Positions 8,675-17,969 of a stretch of 64,000 bases of DNA are shown in pieces. Made by a program: the position numbers and the translations under genes. Within the stretch, counting starts at the first letter, position 1, and every line of letters begins with the position of its first letter. This DNA is from Halosegnis marinus (lineage in GTDB: Archaea; Halobacteriota; Halobacteria; Halobacteriales; Haloarculaceae): assembly GCF_029338355.1 (NCBI RefSeq), contig NZ_CP119802.1, positions 620,001-684,000 on the forward strand, written 5' to 3'. Under the pieces are notes generated by a model. That model ran no database searches. It saw only the letters and a program-made list of their open reading frames with translations, and had not been told where the DNA came from.

Positions 8675-9445
8675 CTACCCGAGCTTGTCGTAGCTGTCGC
8701 CGCGCGAGCGCCAGTAGAGGACGGCGCCGACGAGGACGGCGACGACGAGCAGCGCCGCGACGCCGTACAGTATCAGCTGGTTCCGGCTCTGCGTGCTCTC
8801 GGCCTGCTGGGCCTGCTGTTCGGCGTTCTCGGCGAACGTCGTCGCGGAGCCGAACTCCTCGTTGTTGTACGCCTCGACGGCGTCCTCCAGGGTCGCCTCG
8901 GCCTCGTCGTCGCCGCCGGCGTTATCGATGGCGGCCTGCGCGGACTCTATCGCGGTACGGGCCTCGTTCGAGGCCTCGGTGTAGTGGTGGACGCGCGAGG
9001 TCGTGATGGACTGCTGGGTGCCGCCGTCACGGACGAGCGAGAAGTCCGCGAGGACGAACTCCTCGGCGGGGTCGTACGTGAAGTTCTCCACCTCGGGGGC
9101 GGAGCCGCGCACCTCGACGACGACGCGGGCGGTGTCGTCGGAGAGGGCGACTGACTCGTTGAACGAGCCGCCGTCGTACGACTGCTGGGACACCTGGTTG
9201 CCCGCCTGGTCGAGTTCGCGAACGGTCCACGTGACGCCGGTGAGGTTCGTCTCGCCGCGCAGGGTCCACGATTCGTAGTCGGTGTACAGGTCGGTGAACG
9301 TGTAGGTCGCCGAGACCTCGTCGCCGACCTGCGCCTCCTGCGGGACGCCCTCGCTGGACGTGGACACCGCCGCCACGGGGGCGACGGCCGCGGTGAGAAC
9401 GAGCAGGGCAGCGACGACGGCCTTAGAACAGCGGCTCCAACTCAT
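8675..9445 (-). CDS. Exported membrane-anchored protein encoded with CetZ1
   Basis: This 256-residue protein has a signal-peptide-like N terminus (residues 1-27), then a beta-rich extracytoplasmic region (30-150). An Ala/Glu/Gln-rich stretch likely to be helical or coiled follows (155-220), then one membrane helix (223-244) and a short basic cytoplasmic tail ending RSRGDSYDKLG. Three N-glycosylation sequons (Asn67, Asn96, Asn121) lie in the outside part. The start overlaps the last 23 bases of cetZ1, and its stop abuts the cofC start, so the three are almost certainly co-transcribed. I do not recognise a named family. Its topology would let it link the cell surface to the cytoskeleton, which is inference only. 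Confidence 0.85.
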   Translation of the reverse strand: MSWSRCSKAVVAALLVLTAAVAPVAAVSTSSEGVPQEAQVGDEVSATYTFTDLYTDYESWTLRGETNLTGVTWTVRELDQAGNQVSQQSYDGGSFNESVALSDDTARVVVEVRGSAPEVENFTYDPAEEFVLADFSLVRDGGTQQSITTSRVHHYTEASNEARTAIESAQAAIDNAGGDDEAEATLEDAVEAYNNEEFGSATTFAENAEQQAQQAESTQSRNQLILYGVAALLVVAVLVGAVLYWRSRGDSYDKLG

Positions 9446-10604
9446 CTTCGTCGTCTTCGACCAACCGATGTAAGTTCTCTTCGCTCTGTTGGCGGATGTC
9501 GTCGATGTTGTCCTGCGCCTCGATGGCGACCTGCTGGAGCTCCTTGATGCGCGGGACGTTCGTCACCCCGGACAGGAGGATGACGCTCGCCACGAACCCG
9601 GACTCCGAGACGGGGTAGTCCCCGCCCCGCACCTCCATCGAGCCGGTCTGCTCTTCGAGCCACTTCCGCCCGCGCTCTATGCCCTTCCGGTTCAGGTACT
9701 TCGGCGGGCCGCTCATCACGAGCAGCGCCCGCTCCGCGCCGTCGATCTCGCAGGGCAGGGTCAGCCGGCCGAGCGCCGCCTTGCGCACCAGCGACGTGAT
9801 GCGGTTCGTCGTGTTCGCGGCGTCCATCCCGTCGTCGGCGCCGTCGTCGTCGCCGGTGAAGCGCGACAACAGCCCCTTCTTCTCGCGGGAGACCTCCTCG
9901 GCGGCGTAGCCGACCGTCGAGACGCCGCCGCCCGACAGCGTGTTGATTATCTCCGAGGAGTCGACGACGGACTCGCCGACCTCCCCGCCCGGCTCTATCT
10001 CGCCGGCCCCGAACAGGATGCCGAACCGCTTGACGATCTCCTCGTTTATCTCGGAGTAGCCCCCCTCCATGGACTCGCCCGTCTTCCGCCAGGCGTCGTT
10101 GTCGAACACCATGAGGTTGTCCACCTCGCGGACGAACGTCTGGAACGAGCGGGCCGCGTTGAGCGTATAGATGCCGCCCTCGTCCTGGCTCGGCAGGACG
10201 CCGAGGCCGTAGACGGGTTCGGTGTAGATGCGCTTGAGGTGCTTCGAGAGGACCGGCGCGCCGCCCGAGCCGGTGCCGCCGCCGAGGCCGGCGATGACGA
10301 GGAACGCGTCGACCTCGTGGACCGGAATCGAGTCGATGGCGCCCTGCACCTCGTCGATGTCCTCCTCGGCGATCTCCGCGCCGAGTTCGTTGTCGGCGCC
10401 GACGCCGTGGCCCTTCACCCGCGCCTGTCCGATGAGGACGCGGTTCTCCTCCGGGATGTTCTTCAAGCCCATCAGGTCGGCCTTCGCGCTGTTGACGGCG
10501 ACGGCCGCGCGGACGATTTCGCTCCCGGTTCGCTGGTCGTACTCCAGGAACCTGTCGAGGATTTTCCCGCCGGCCTGCCCGAAGCCGATCATTGCGAGCT
10601 TCAT
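9423..10604 (-). CDS. cetZ1: Tubulin-like cell-shape protein CetZ1
   Basis: CetZ proteins form archaeal cytoskeletal filaments of the tubulin/FtsZ superfamily; CetZ1 governs rod formation and motility in Haloferax. The 393-residue product starts MKLAMIGFGQAGGK and carries the GTP-binding tubulin signature GGGTGSGG near residue 110. The T7-loop region and the acidic C-terminal tail EDDEDELEPLF are also present. It resembles CetZ1 along its whole length as I recall that sequence, including the NTTNRITSLVRKAALGRLTL block. A TATA-like box lies at the expected distance upstream. The 3' end overlaps the next gene by 23 bases. Confidence 0.96.
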   Translation of the reverse strand: MKLAMIGFGQAGGKILDRFLEYDQRTGSEIVRAAVAVNSAKADLMGLKNIPEENRVLIGQARVKGHGVGADNELGAEIAEEDIDEVQGAIDSIPVHEVDAFLVIAGLGGGTGSGGAPVLSKHLKRIYTEPVYGLGVLPSQDEGGIYTLNAARSFQTFVREVDNLMVFDNDAWRKTGESMEGGYSEINEEIVKRFGILFGAGEIEPGGEVGESVVDSSEIINTLSGGGVSTVGYAAEEVSREKKGLLSRFTGDDDGADDGMDAANTTNRITSLVRKAALGRLTLPCEIDGAERALLVMSGPPKYLNRKGIERGRKWLEEQTGSMEVRGGDYPVSESGFVASVILLSGVTNVPRIKELQQVAIEAQDNIDDIRQQSEENLHRLVEDDEDELEPLF

Positions 10605-10632
10605 TCTCTTGGGTGGTACGCGCGCTCGCTCG

Positions 10633-10643
10633 CTTGATAAGCT
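10633..10643 (-). promoter_or_regulatory. TATA box of the cetZ1 unit
   Basis: On the minus strand the sequence reads AGCTTATCAAG, centred about 34 bases from the cetZ1 ATG at 10604. This predicts a transcript start a few bases before the start codon. It is the only good promoter seen before the downstream genes of the unit. Confidence 0.5.
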
Positions 10644-10696
10644 TTCGGCCCGCGTCCGACGGCCGTCAGCCGGAGGCGGCCGGATTTAACGGGTCG

Positions 10697-11782
10697 TTAC
10701 GACCGTTCGAGCCGCTCGTCCGGGACGCCGAGGTACGACTGGAGCGTCGTGAGGTCGCTCTCCTCCCAGCCGAACGCGCCGATGCCGTTGTTCGACGTGG
10801 TGTTGTCGAACTTCAGCGAGCGGTACTGGTCCGACCCCATCGGGGCGCCCGGCACCGCGTCGAGCAGCGACAGCCCGATACCGGCGAGCGGCATCGGCAC
10901 CGGGAGGACGGAGACGGGCTTGCGCTTCGCGGCCCACGCGAGTTCGGCCACCTGCGCGAGCGTCAGAACCTCGGGGCCGCCGATGTCGTAGGTGCGGCCG
11001 ACGTGGGGGTCCTCGTCGACCGCGTCGTCGGGGGCTTCGTCGTCCGCGGTTTCCGCTTCCTCGCCCGCGGCCTCGTTCCCGTCGTCCGCGGCCTCGCTTT
11101 CCGCCTCGTTCCCGTCGTCGGCCTCGTCCTCGCCGCCGTCGGTCGCGACCGCTTCGGCCTCGCCGTCGGCGTGCGGGCCGGTTCGGGTCCCCTCCACGCC
11201 GTCGGCGAGCATCCGCACGAGTTCCTTCACGAAGACCGGCTGGAACCGCGTCTTCCCGCTCCCGGGGAGCGGCGTCAGGTACGGCGTCGCGAGCTTCCGC
11301 GTGAACGGGACGAACTCGCCGCCGTCGCCGAAGACGACGGACGGCCGGAATATCACCCAGTCCATCGTGGACGCCTTGACCGCGTCCTCGGCCTGCCCCT
11401 TCGAACGGATGTACGCCGTCGGGCCGTCCGGGTCCGCGCCGAGCGCCGACATCTGGACGAACCGTTCGACGCCGTGGGCCTCGGCGGCCTCGACGGCGTT
11501 CTCGGTGCCGCCGAGGTGGACGTCGAAGTGGACGTCGTCGCCCCCGTCGGGCTTGAACAGCGGCGACAGCGCGACGAGCTGGACGACGGCGTCCTGCCCC
11601 TCGAAGTGGGGCTCGATGGCGTCGTAGTCGGTCACGTCGCCCCGGACCGTCTCGACGTCGCGGTCGAAGTCGGCCTCGCGGGGGTTGCGCGCCAGCGCGG
11701 TCACCTCGTGGCCCCGCCGGGCGAGTTCGTCACACAGGTACGACCCCACGAATCCCGTCCCGCCGGTTACGAGCACCTTCAT
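10697..11782 (-). CDS. NAD(P)-binding epimerase-like protein (NDUFA9-like SDR) with acidic insert
   Basis: This 361-residue extended SDR starts MKVLVTGGTGFVGSYL, a dinucleotide-binding motif. YIRSKGQAE near residue 124 holds the Tyr-x3-Lys pair and FRPSVVFG follows. The order matches the NDUFA9/complex-I-associated group of atypical SDRs, many of which lack enzyme activity. Between about residues 201 and 260, just before the conserved YDIGGPEVLT block, sits a roughly 60-residue insert made of Glu, Asp, Ala and Gly with near repeats of ADDGNEA. The ATG at 11782 is the first Met before the nucleotide-binding motif. Neighbours give no pathway clue. Confidence 0.85.
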   Translation of the reverse strand: MKVLVTGGTGFVGSYLCDELARRGHEVTALARNPREADFDRDVETVRGDVTDYDAIEPHFEGQDAVVQLVALSPLFKPDGGDDVHFDVHLGGTENAVEAAEAHGVERFVQMSALGADPDGPTAYIRSKGQAEDAVKASTMDWVIFRPSVVFGDGGEFVPFTRKLATPYLTPLPGSGKTRFQPVFVKELVRMLADGVEGTRTGPHADGEAEAVATDGGEDEADDGNEAESEAADDGNEAAGEEAETADDEAPDDAVDEDPHVGRTYDIGGPEVLTLAQVAELAWAAKRKPVSVLPVPMPLAGIGLSLLDAVPGAPMGSDQYRSLKFDNTTSNNGIGAFGWEESDLTTLQSYLGVPDERLERS

Positions 11783-11850
11783 GCGTCGTACGAGGCGCGG
11801 GCCACACATCAATATACCGCGGCAGGCTTTTCCCGCCGCGGGCGACGCCG

Positions 11851-13632
11851 TCAGAGCCGCCGGTCGAGGAAGTCCGCGAGGATGCGGTACTGCCGGAGCC
11901 GCTGGTCGGTGTCCGTCGAGCCGTGGCCCTCCTCGCCGAGTTCGTGGTACTCGAAGTCCCCGTCCTCCCCCTCGCGCAGGCCGCGCTCCGCGAGCGCGTC
12001 GCGGAACCGCCGCGCCTGCGAGACGGGACACCGCGGGTCGTTCACGCCGTGGACCATACACAGCGGGTCCGCGACGCCGTCGGCGTGGGTTATCGGCGAC
12101 CGCTCGCGGTAGAGGTCGGCGTTCGCCTCTGGGTCGCCGAGCTGCTGTTCGAGGACGGACTTGAAGTGGGGCATCGACTCCTCGTACAGCGCCGGCAGGT
12201 CCGTGATGCCGACGATGGCGACGCCCGCGGCCCACAGGTCGTAGTTCGTCAGCTGCCAGTACGCGGAGTAACCGCCGTAGGAGCCGCCCGTGACGGCCAC
12301 GCGGTCGGCGTCGACCCAGTCGCGGTCGGCGAGCCACCGCCCGGCCTCGGCCACGTCCCCCTGTTCGGCGCCGCCCCAGTCGCCGTGGATGGCGTTCTTG
12401 AACTCGCGGCCACGGCCCGTCGAGCCGCGGTAGTTCGGCGCGAACACGCTGTACCCCTGCGAGACGAGGTACTGCGTGAACGGCGCGAACCGCCGGAGCG
12501 TCTGGGCGTGTGGGCCGCCGTGGACGCTGACGATGCCGGGCGAGGGACGCTCGCCGGAGTCGTACAGCAGGCCGTCTATCTCCGTGCCGTCGTGCGACTC
12601 GAAGGTGACGTACTCGGCGTCCGCGAGGCGGTCGGGGTCGACGTCCCCGTACTCGGCCGCGACGACGGCCTCGCTGTCGCCGGTCGCGGCGTCGTAGGCG
12701 ACGACCGCGCGCCGGTCGGTGTCCGTCCCGAACGCGACGAGCAGGCGGCCGTCCGCGGTCGTCACGCGCGAGGTGCCGTGGCCGGCCGGCGAGGCCACTC
12801 CCTCGGGCAGGGCGAACTCGGTGCCCGCGCCGTCGGGGTCGTCGTAGCGGACGGGGACGACCGCACACTCCCGGTTGCGGAGCGCGAGGACGCCGTCGTC
12901 GGTCAGCCGGACGGCCTGTTCCTCGGCCTCGCCCGGCCCGTACCACGTCGTCTCCCCGCTTCCGAGGTCGTAGACGCCGGCGCGGCCGAGCCCGGCGCTG
13001 TTGTCGTCCACGAGCAGGCGGTCGCCCGTCCAGTCGGCGGGGTGGGCCTCCCCGCCCGTCTCGCCGACGTCGAGCTTCCGGGCGTCGGACCCGTCCCGCT
13101 CGCAGACGTACACGTCGCGGTTCGTGCGGTCCTCGGCCTCGTTGGTGACGTACGCGACGCGGCCGTCCGGCCCGGATATCGCGCCCCACACCGGGCGGTC
13201 GTAGTCCGTGAGCCGCGTCCGCTCGCCGTCCTCGTAGCGGAAGAGGTTCTTCTGTCCCTCGGCGGTCGTCGTGAACAGGAGCGAGCCGTCGGGCGCGACG
13301 TCCTCAAGCACGGCCTGTCCGTCGTCGACGACCACGGGCTCCCGCTCGCCGTCGAGCGTCATCGCGTGGATGTCGTTCTGCTCGTCGCCGCCCTCGTCCT
13401 CGTGGAAGTATATCCGCTCGCCGTCGCGGCTCCACGCCAGCGGGTAGCGGGCGTTCCGCGGCACGTTCCCCTCGCTCAGGCGCTCGCGCTCGTCGCCGAG
13501 TTCCTGCACGTACAGTTCGACGCGGCCCGTCTCGTCGTAGTAGAAGGCCACCCGCTCGCCGGCGGGGTCGAGCACGGGGTTGTACACGTCGGGCAGTTCC
13601 ACGAGGTCCGCGAGGTCCAGCGGCTCCGGCAT
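11851..13632 (-). CDS. S9-family serine peptidase (acylaminoacyl peptidase/prolyl oligopeptidase type)
   Basis: This 593-residue protein has an N-terminal beta-propeller-like region of about 330 residues and a C-terminal alpha/beta hydrolase domain. The nucleophile elbow [11 protein letters not shown] contains the catalytic Ser, GVNDPRCPV supplies the Asp and GEEGHGST the His. There is no signal peptide, so the enzyme should act on peptides in the cytoplasm. I chose the second ATG (13632) over the one at 13659 because the extra nine residues are not conserved-looking and a T-rich box sits about 27 bases upstream. It diverges from tmk. Confidence 0.9.
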   Translation of the reverse strand: MPEPLDLADLVELPDVYNPVLDPAGERVAFYYDETGRVELYVQELGDERERLSEGNVPRNARYPLAWSRDGERIYFHEDEGGDEQNDIHAMTLDGEREPVVVDDGQAVLEDVAPDGSLLFTTTAEGQKNLFRYEDGERTRLTDYDRPVWGAISGPDGRVAYVTNEAEDRTNRDVYVCERDGSDARKLDVGETGGEAHPADWTGDRLLVDDNSAGLGRAGVYDLGSGETTWYGPGEAEEQAVRLTDDGVLALRNRECAVVPVRYDDPDGAGTEFALPEGVASPAGHGTSRVTTADGRLLVAFGTDTDRRAVVAYDAATGDSEAVVAAEYGDVDPDRLADAEYVTFESHDGTEIDGLLYDSGERPSPGIVSVHGGPHAQTLRRFAPFTQYLVSQGYSVFAPNYRGSTGRGREFKNAIHGDWGGAEQGDVAEAGRWLADRDWVDADRVAVTGGSYGGYSAYWQLTNYDLWAAGVAIVGITDLPALYEESMPHFKSVLEQQLGDPEANADLYRERSPITHADGVADPLCMVHGVNDPRCPVSQARRFRDALAERGLREGEDGDFEYHELGEEGHGSTDTDQRLRQYRILADFLDRRL

Positions 13633-13721
13633 GGGCGGGCGGTGGGACGCCCGGCCCAAAGACGCTCGGGTGCGGCGGCGCGGTTCCGTGCGTTTACGTG
13701 CCGTCGCGGCGACCCGCGAGT

Positions 13722-14306
13722 ATGCTCGTCACGCTCGAAGGTATCGACGGCGCCGGCAAGAGCACGGTGCTCTCGGCGCTCGGCCACGCCTACCCCGACG
13801 CCGTGACCACCTGCGAGCCGACGGACTCGTGGTACGGCGACGCCGTGAACCGCTCCATCGGCGACGACGACTCCGACCCGCTCGCGGAGCTGTTCCTCTT
13901 CGTCGCTGACCACGCCGACCACCTCTCGCGGGTCGTCCGCCCCGCGCTCGACGAGGGGAAACTCGTCGTCTCCGACCGCTACGTGGACTCCCGTATCGCC
14001 TACCAGGGCGAGTCGCTGCGCGGCGAGGTGAAGCGCCCGATGGAGTACGTCCGCGGCGTCCACGCCCCGTTCACCCGGATGCCCGACGCCACGCTCTACT
14101 TCGACGTGGACCCGGAGACGGGCGCCGAGCGGGCGGGCGCGACCAACAAGATGGAACACGCCGACTTCCTCGCCGGCGTGCGGGCGAACTACGAACGGCT
14201 CGTCGAGTCGGAGCCGGAGCGGTTCGTCCGCATCGACGCGGAGCGCTCGCCCGAGGAGGTGCTCGACGCGACGGAGGACGCGCTCGAGCGCGTGCTGGCG
14301 CGCTGA
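13722..14306 (+). CDS. tmk: Thymidylate kinase
   Basis: The 194-residue product phosphorylates dTMP to dTDP for DNA synthesis. It starts [15 protein letters not shown], the P-loop of the family, has [13 protein letters not shown] (DRY-type dTMP-binding motif) near residue 88, and ends at the usual length. The ATG at 13722 is chosen because the P-loop must start within a few residues of the N terminus. A GCGTTTACG box also lies at the leaderless distance. Confidence 0.94.
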   Translation: MLVTLEGIDGAGKSTVLSALGHAYPDAVTTCEPTDSWYGDAVNRSIGDDDSDPLAELFLFVADHADHLSRVVRPALDEGKLVVSDRYVDSRIAYQGESLRGEVKRPMEYVRGVHAPFTRMPDATLYFDVDPETGAERAGATNKMEHADFLAGVRANYERLVESEPERFVRIDAERSPEEVLDATEDALERVLAR

Positions 14307-14310
14307 GTGC

Positions 14311-14793
14311 TCACCGACACAGGTACGGCGCGAGCAGGTCGCGCTCGTGGAAGTCGGCGGGCAGGCCGTCGTACCACCCGGCGGCGCGTATCTCGTCGTC
14401 CGTGACGCCGAGCGCCGGGGCGGGCGGTATCTCTCCCGCCGCCGTCGCGGCGAAGACGACGAACGCCGCGGCGAACCGCTCCTCGTCGGCCGGGGTCCGG
14501 TACGACTGGTCGAGCACGACGAGCGGGTCGCCCACCTCGGCGTCGAGTCCCGTCTCCTCGCGCACCTCGCGGCGGGCGGCCTCGCGGGGCCGTTCGCCCG
14601 GTTCGACCCCGCCGCCGGGGAGGAAGGGGCCGTCCGTCCACGCGTTCTCGATGAGCGCCAGCCGCCCGTCGGGGTCGCGGACGCGGGCCGCCGCGGCGAG
14701 GCCCGTGCCCCCGACGGCCCACGCTTCGAGCGCGTCGAGGCGCTCGGGCGGGAGTCGGAGGACGTGCGGTTCGTGCGGGGCGTCGGGGAACAC
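14311..14793 (-). CDS. Nudix hydrolase
   Basis: This 160-residue protein has a perfect Nudix box: the stretch from GGVEPGE through REVREETGL fits Gx5Ex7REUxEExGU. The acidic residues that hold Mg2+ are intact. The family cleaves nucleoside diphosphates linked to another group; the substrate is unknown. The start is a GTG at 14793, supported by a TTCATAGC box about 29 bases upstream. It converges on tmk with a four-base gap between stops. Confidence 0.9.
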   Translation of the reverse strand: MFPDAPHEPHVLRLPPERLDALEAWAVGGTGLAAAARVRDPDGRLALIENAWTDGPFLPGGGVEPGERPREAARREVREETGLDAEVGDPLVVLDQSYRTPADEERFAAAFVVFAATAAGEIPPAPALGVTDDEIRAAGWYDGLPADFHERDLLAPYLCR

Positions 14794-14851
14794 GCCGGAG
14801 CCTTGCCGACCGCCGGCTATGAACCGTTCGGGACGGCCGGGGCGCGGGCGG

Positions 14852-15244
14852 TCACTCGGAACGGAGCCGACGGGCCCCGAGCCCGACGGCGTGCGAGAAC
14901 CCCCCGACGACGATGCCGACGAGGACGGTCGCGCCGACGGCTTTCACGAGCAGGTCGACGGCCGTCGGGCGAACCGCGGGCGGGCCGCTCGGGGCGAACG
15001 CGAGCGCCATCGGGAGGACCCCGATGCCGGCGGCGAGACAGCTCGCGGCGACACCGCCGTCACGGTAGCCGTTCGCCGTCGCGCCGCCGAACGTCCCGAC
15101 CCAGAGCAACAGGAAGTACACCCACTCCGGGAGCCGGAAGCCAGTCGTCCCGGAGGCGACGATGAGGACTCCGAGGGCGAGCGCGACGAGGCTCACGCCG
15201 CCGATGACCCGTCCGCTGCCGGGACCCCAGACGAGCGTGACCAC
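14852..15244 (-). CDS. Membrane protein, four predicted helices
   Basis: This 130-residue protein has hydrophobic segments at about residues 12-32, 40-56, 64-84 and 97-117. Its C terminus, GLGARRLRSE, is basic and probably cytoplasmic. I do not recognise the family. It is the last of three small membrane-protein genes in a row on this strand (with those at 15349 and 15708). The spacings of 104 and 38 bases allow an operon but do not prove one. Confidence 0.65.
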   Translation of the reverse strand: MVTLVWGPGSGRVIGGVSLVALALGVLIVASGTTGFRLPEWVYFLLLWVGTFGGATANGYRDGGVAASCLAAGIGVLPMALAFAPSGPPAVRPTAVDLLVKAVGATVLVGIVVGGFSHAVGLGARRLRSE

Positions 15245-15348
15245 GGGTGGCTACCGTTCCGTACTGCTCCCGGGCGTATGAGTGTTCGCGCGGACCCGAC
15301 GGGTCCGGGGCGTGTCGGCGTCTCGTCCCGCGAGGGTCGGGACGCGCG

Positions 15349-15669
15349 TCAGGTCCCGCGTCGGTCCGGCAGTTCGACCTCTTCGGGCGCCGGCTGCCAG
15401 AAGTAGTCGAACGCCATCCCCATCGCGAGCGGCAGGAGGATGGTGATGCCGATGACCGCCGCGGCCCCGCCGAGGTCCGGGCCCAGCCCCGCGCCGCCGA
15501 GCACGAGCACGAGGACGAGCAACACGAGCGGCGTGAGGAGGACGGAGTAGAGGACGGCCCCCCACTGGGTGTTGAGGCGGACGCGGAAGAGGCGCGTGAG
15601 GAGCGCCGCGGCGAGGCTGTTCACCCCGAGGATGACGAGGAGTCCGACGGCGTCGACGACCGAAACCAT
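15349..15669 (-). CDS. Membrane protein, three predicted helices
   Basis: This 106-residue protein has hydrophobic segments at roughly residues 4-24, 37-60 and 70-90 and ends in a polar, acidic tail (APEEVELPDRRGT). The ATG at 15669 is chosen because the upstream extension of the open frame is Arg-rich shadow coding. I do not recognise a characterised family. It lies between two other small membrane-protein genes on the same strand. Confidence 0.65.
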   Translation of the reverse strand: MVSVVDAVGLLVILGVNSLAAALLTRLFRVRLNTQWGAVLYSVLLTPLVLLVLVLVLGGAGLGPDLGGAAAVIGITILLPLAMGMAFDYFWQPAPEEVELPDRRGT

Positions 15670-15707
15670 ACCCCCCGTAGGGGACCTGGGCGTTTGGCTC
15701 CTGCGCT

Positions 15708-16193
15708 CTACGCGGCCGGCGAGTCGAGCATCCGGACGAACAGCGTCGCCACGACGGCGACGAGGGCGGAGGGAAGCCCCGCCCGGACCAGCGTCCCGAT
15801 GCTCTCCGCGAGGTCGACCGTGCCGCCGCCGTCGCCGCCGGACGAGGCCGCGCCGACCAGCAGGAGCGCGACCGTCACCATCACGAGGAAGCCGACGAAG
15901 CTCGCCGCGCCGGTCGTCGCGCCCGCGACGGACAGCGAGCGGGGCAGGGAGGGCGCGGCGCGCACGGAGGCGAGACAGGCGACCGTCGGGCCGACGAGCG
16001 CCGCGAACAGGTAGACAACCAGCGAGACGATGCCGGAGAGCAGTCCGCCCCCGCCGTCGCCGCCGAGCTCGCCGATCATGATGTAGCCGGTGAGGCCGAT
16101 GCCGATACCCACGACGGCGAACACGCCGAACACGAAGGCCGCGCCGGCCGCGACCCGCGCGCCGGTGTCGGAGGACTGTCGCTGTTGTGACAT
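15708..16193 (-). CDS. Membrane protein, four predicted helices
   Basis: This 161-residue protein has a polar N terminus (MSQQRQSSDTGAR), then hydrophobic segments at about residues 13-37, 52-72, 88-113 and 133-155. Gly/Ser/Asp-rich loops separate them. It is the first gene of a run of three small membrane proteins. The function is unknown. The start is the ATG directly before the polar leader; the next gene upstream diverges. Confidence 0.65.
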   Translation of the reverse strand: MSQQRQSSDTGARVAAGAAFVFGVFAVVGIGIGLTGYIMIGELGGDGGGGLLSGIVSLVVYLFAALVGPTVACLASVRAAPSLPRSLSVAGATTGAASFVGFLVMVTVALLLVGAASSGGDGGGTVDLAESIGTLVRAGLPSALVAVVATLFVRMLDSPAA

Positions 16194-16280
16194 ACGGGCG
16201 ACCCGAGACGCCCCGGTTACAAACCGCTTGTGTCACGCCCGAAACGCCGACGCTTTCCGCGCGCGCGCCGAAGCGCGGCC

Positions 16281-17906
16281 ATGCGAGACGACACGCTCGT
16301 GGAGTGGCGCGAGTGGGGCCCCGAGGCGTTCGCCGAGGCCGAGCGCGCGGGCAAACCCCTCCTGCTGTCGCTGTCGGCGTCGTGGTGCGTCGCCTGCGAC
16401 GAGATGGACCGGACGACCTACGCCGACCCGCGGCTGGCCGGACACCTGAAGGACGGGTTCGTCCCGGTGCGCGTCGATGTGGACCGACACCCCCGCGCCC
16501 GCGAGCGGTACAACATGGGCGGCTTCCCCTCGACGGTGTTCTGTACGCCCGGCGGCCGTATCATCACCGGGGCGGGCTACATGACGCCCGACGGCCTGCG
16601 CTCGGCCATCGACACCGTCCGCGAGACGTGGGACGCGAAGGGGGCCGAGGCGGGCCGCGTGCCCCGGGCCCTGCGCGACCCCGACCCGCCGGCCGGCCCC
16701 GTCACCGCCGACATCGAGGCGCACTTCGTCGAGCAGGTCGCCGCGGCCTTCGACGAGGAGTTCGGCGGGTGGGGGACGGACGCGAAGTTCCCGCTCCCCC
16801 GGACGGTCGAGTTCGCGGCCAAGCGCGACACCGACCGCGCGGCCCGGACCCTCGACGCGGTCCGGACCCACCTGTACGACACCTACGACGGCGGCTTCTA
16901 CCGCTACGCGACGAACCGCAACTGGGGCGGCGAACTCCACCGCGAGAAACTGCTGGACGAGAACGCCGCGCTCGTGCGCGCGTTCGCCACCGGCTACCTC
17001 CACACCGGCGAGGACGCCTACCGCGAGACCGCCGAGGGCACCGTCGAGTACCTCACGAACGACCTCTGGACGGGCGACGCCTTCGCCGGGTCGCAGGCCG
17101 GCGGCGACTACTACACGATGGCCCCCTCCGCCCGCGAGAGCGCGGAGCCGCCGGTCGTCGACGACACGGTCTACGCCGACCGGAACGGACTCGCTGCGGA
17201 CGCGCTGTTCCGCTTCGGCGCGTACACCGACGACGAACGCGCGACCCGGTACGCCGAGCGCGCGACCGACCGCGTGCTCGACACGCTCGTCGCGGACGGC
17301 GAGGTGACGCACTTCGACGGCGAGGACGCCGAATCCGGCCTCCTGCTCGACACGGCGCGGGTCCTGCTCGGCCTGACGGCGGGCGTACAGGCGACCGGCG
17401 AGGACCGCTACCTCGACGCCGCGCGCGACGTGGCCGACTCGCTGCTCGGCCTCCAGGCGGACGACGGCGCCTTCCTCGACGGGCCGGCCGAGGGCGTCGG
17501 CCTGCTCGACCGCCCGCTCCGCCCGCTCGACGCGAACGTCGAGGCGGCGGACGCCCTGCTCGACCTCGCGGCGCTCGCGGGCGAGGACCGCTATCGCGAG
17601 GCCGCGACCGACGCGCTCGGCGCGTTCGCCGGGGCGTACCCGCGGATGGGCGCGGAGGTGGCCGGCTACGGGGCCGTCTGTGCCCGTGCCGTCTACGACC
17701 CGCTCGTCGTGGAGACGCCGCCGGCCGGCACCGACCTCCACCGCGCGGCGTGGCGCGTCGCCGACCACGAGAAGGTCGTCGTCCCCGGCGACCGCGAGGA
17801 GGCCGTCGTCGTCCGGGGCGACCACCGCTCCGCGCCCGCCTCGACCCCCGACGACCTGATGGCGCGGGCCGCCGAGGCCCGCCCCGAGGACGTCATCGGC
17901 GAGTAG
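16281..17906 (+). CDS. DUF255 thioredoxin-like/glycosidase-fold protein (YyaL/SPATA20 type)
   Basis: This 541-residue protein has an N-terminal thioredoxin-like domain (about residues 1-140) with the redox-type motif WCVAC (Cys36 and Cys39) and the cis-Pro segment MGGFPSTVF. A long helical region typical of six-hairpin glycosidase folds follows. Bacterial and human relatives are poorly characterised. The domain pair suggests a redox-linked role, perhaps on sugars or nucleosides, but no reaction can be stated. The ATG at 16281 follows a T-poor leader. It is shorter than many family members (600-700 residues) because the C-terminal part is reduced. Confidence 0.85.
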   Translation: MRDDTLVEWREWGPEAFAEAERAGKPLLLSLSASWCVACDEMDRTTYADPRLAGHLKDGFVPVRVDVDRHPRARERYNMGGFPSTVFCTPGGRIITGAGYMTPDGLRSAIDTVRETWDAKGAEAGRVPRALRDPDPPAGPVTADIEAHFVEQVAAAFDEEFGGWGTDAKFPLPRTVEFAAKRDTDRAARTLDAVRTHLYDTYDGGFYRYATNRNWGGELHREKLLDENAALVRAFATGYLHTGEDAYRETAEGTVEYLTNDLWTGDAFAGSQAGGDYYTMAPSARESAEPPVVDDTVYADRNGLAADALFRFGAYTDDERATRYAERATDRVLDTLVADGEVTHFDGEDAESGLLLDTARVLLGLTAGVQATGEDRYLDAARDVADSLLGLQADDGAFLDGPAEGVGLLDRPLRPLDANVEAADALLDLAALAGEDRYREAATDALGAFAGAYPRMGAEVAGYGAVCARAVYDPLVVETPPAGTDLHRAAWRVADHEKVVVPGDREEAVVVRGDHRSAPASTPDDLMARAAEARPEDVIGE

Positions 17907-17938
17907 GAAACTCCCCCGGCGGGTAAACGTGCGACGTG

Positions 17939-17943
17939 TTTTT
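17939..17943 (+). promoter_or_regulatory. T-rich promoter box of the TrmB-type regulator
   Basis: A TTTTT run within GTGTTTTTGTACC is centred 29 bases before the ATG at 17970, the usual haloarchaeal TATA position for a leaderless transcript. Confidence 0.4.
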
Positions 17944-17969
17944 GTACCGGGCACGCGCATGGGAACGAA

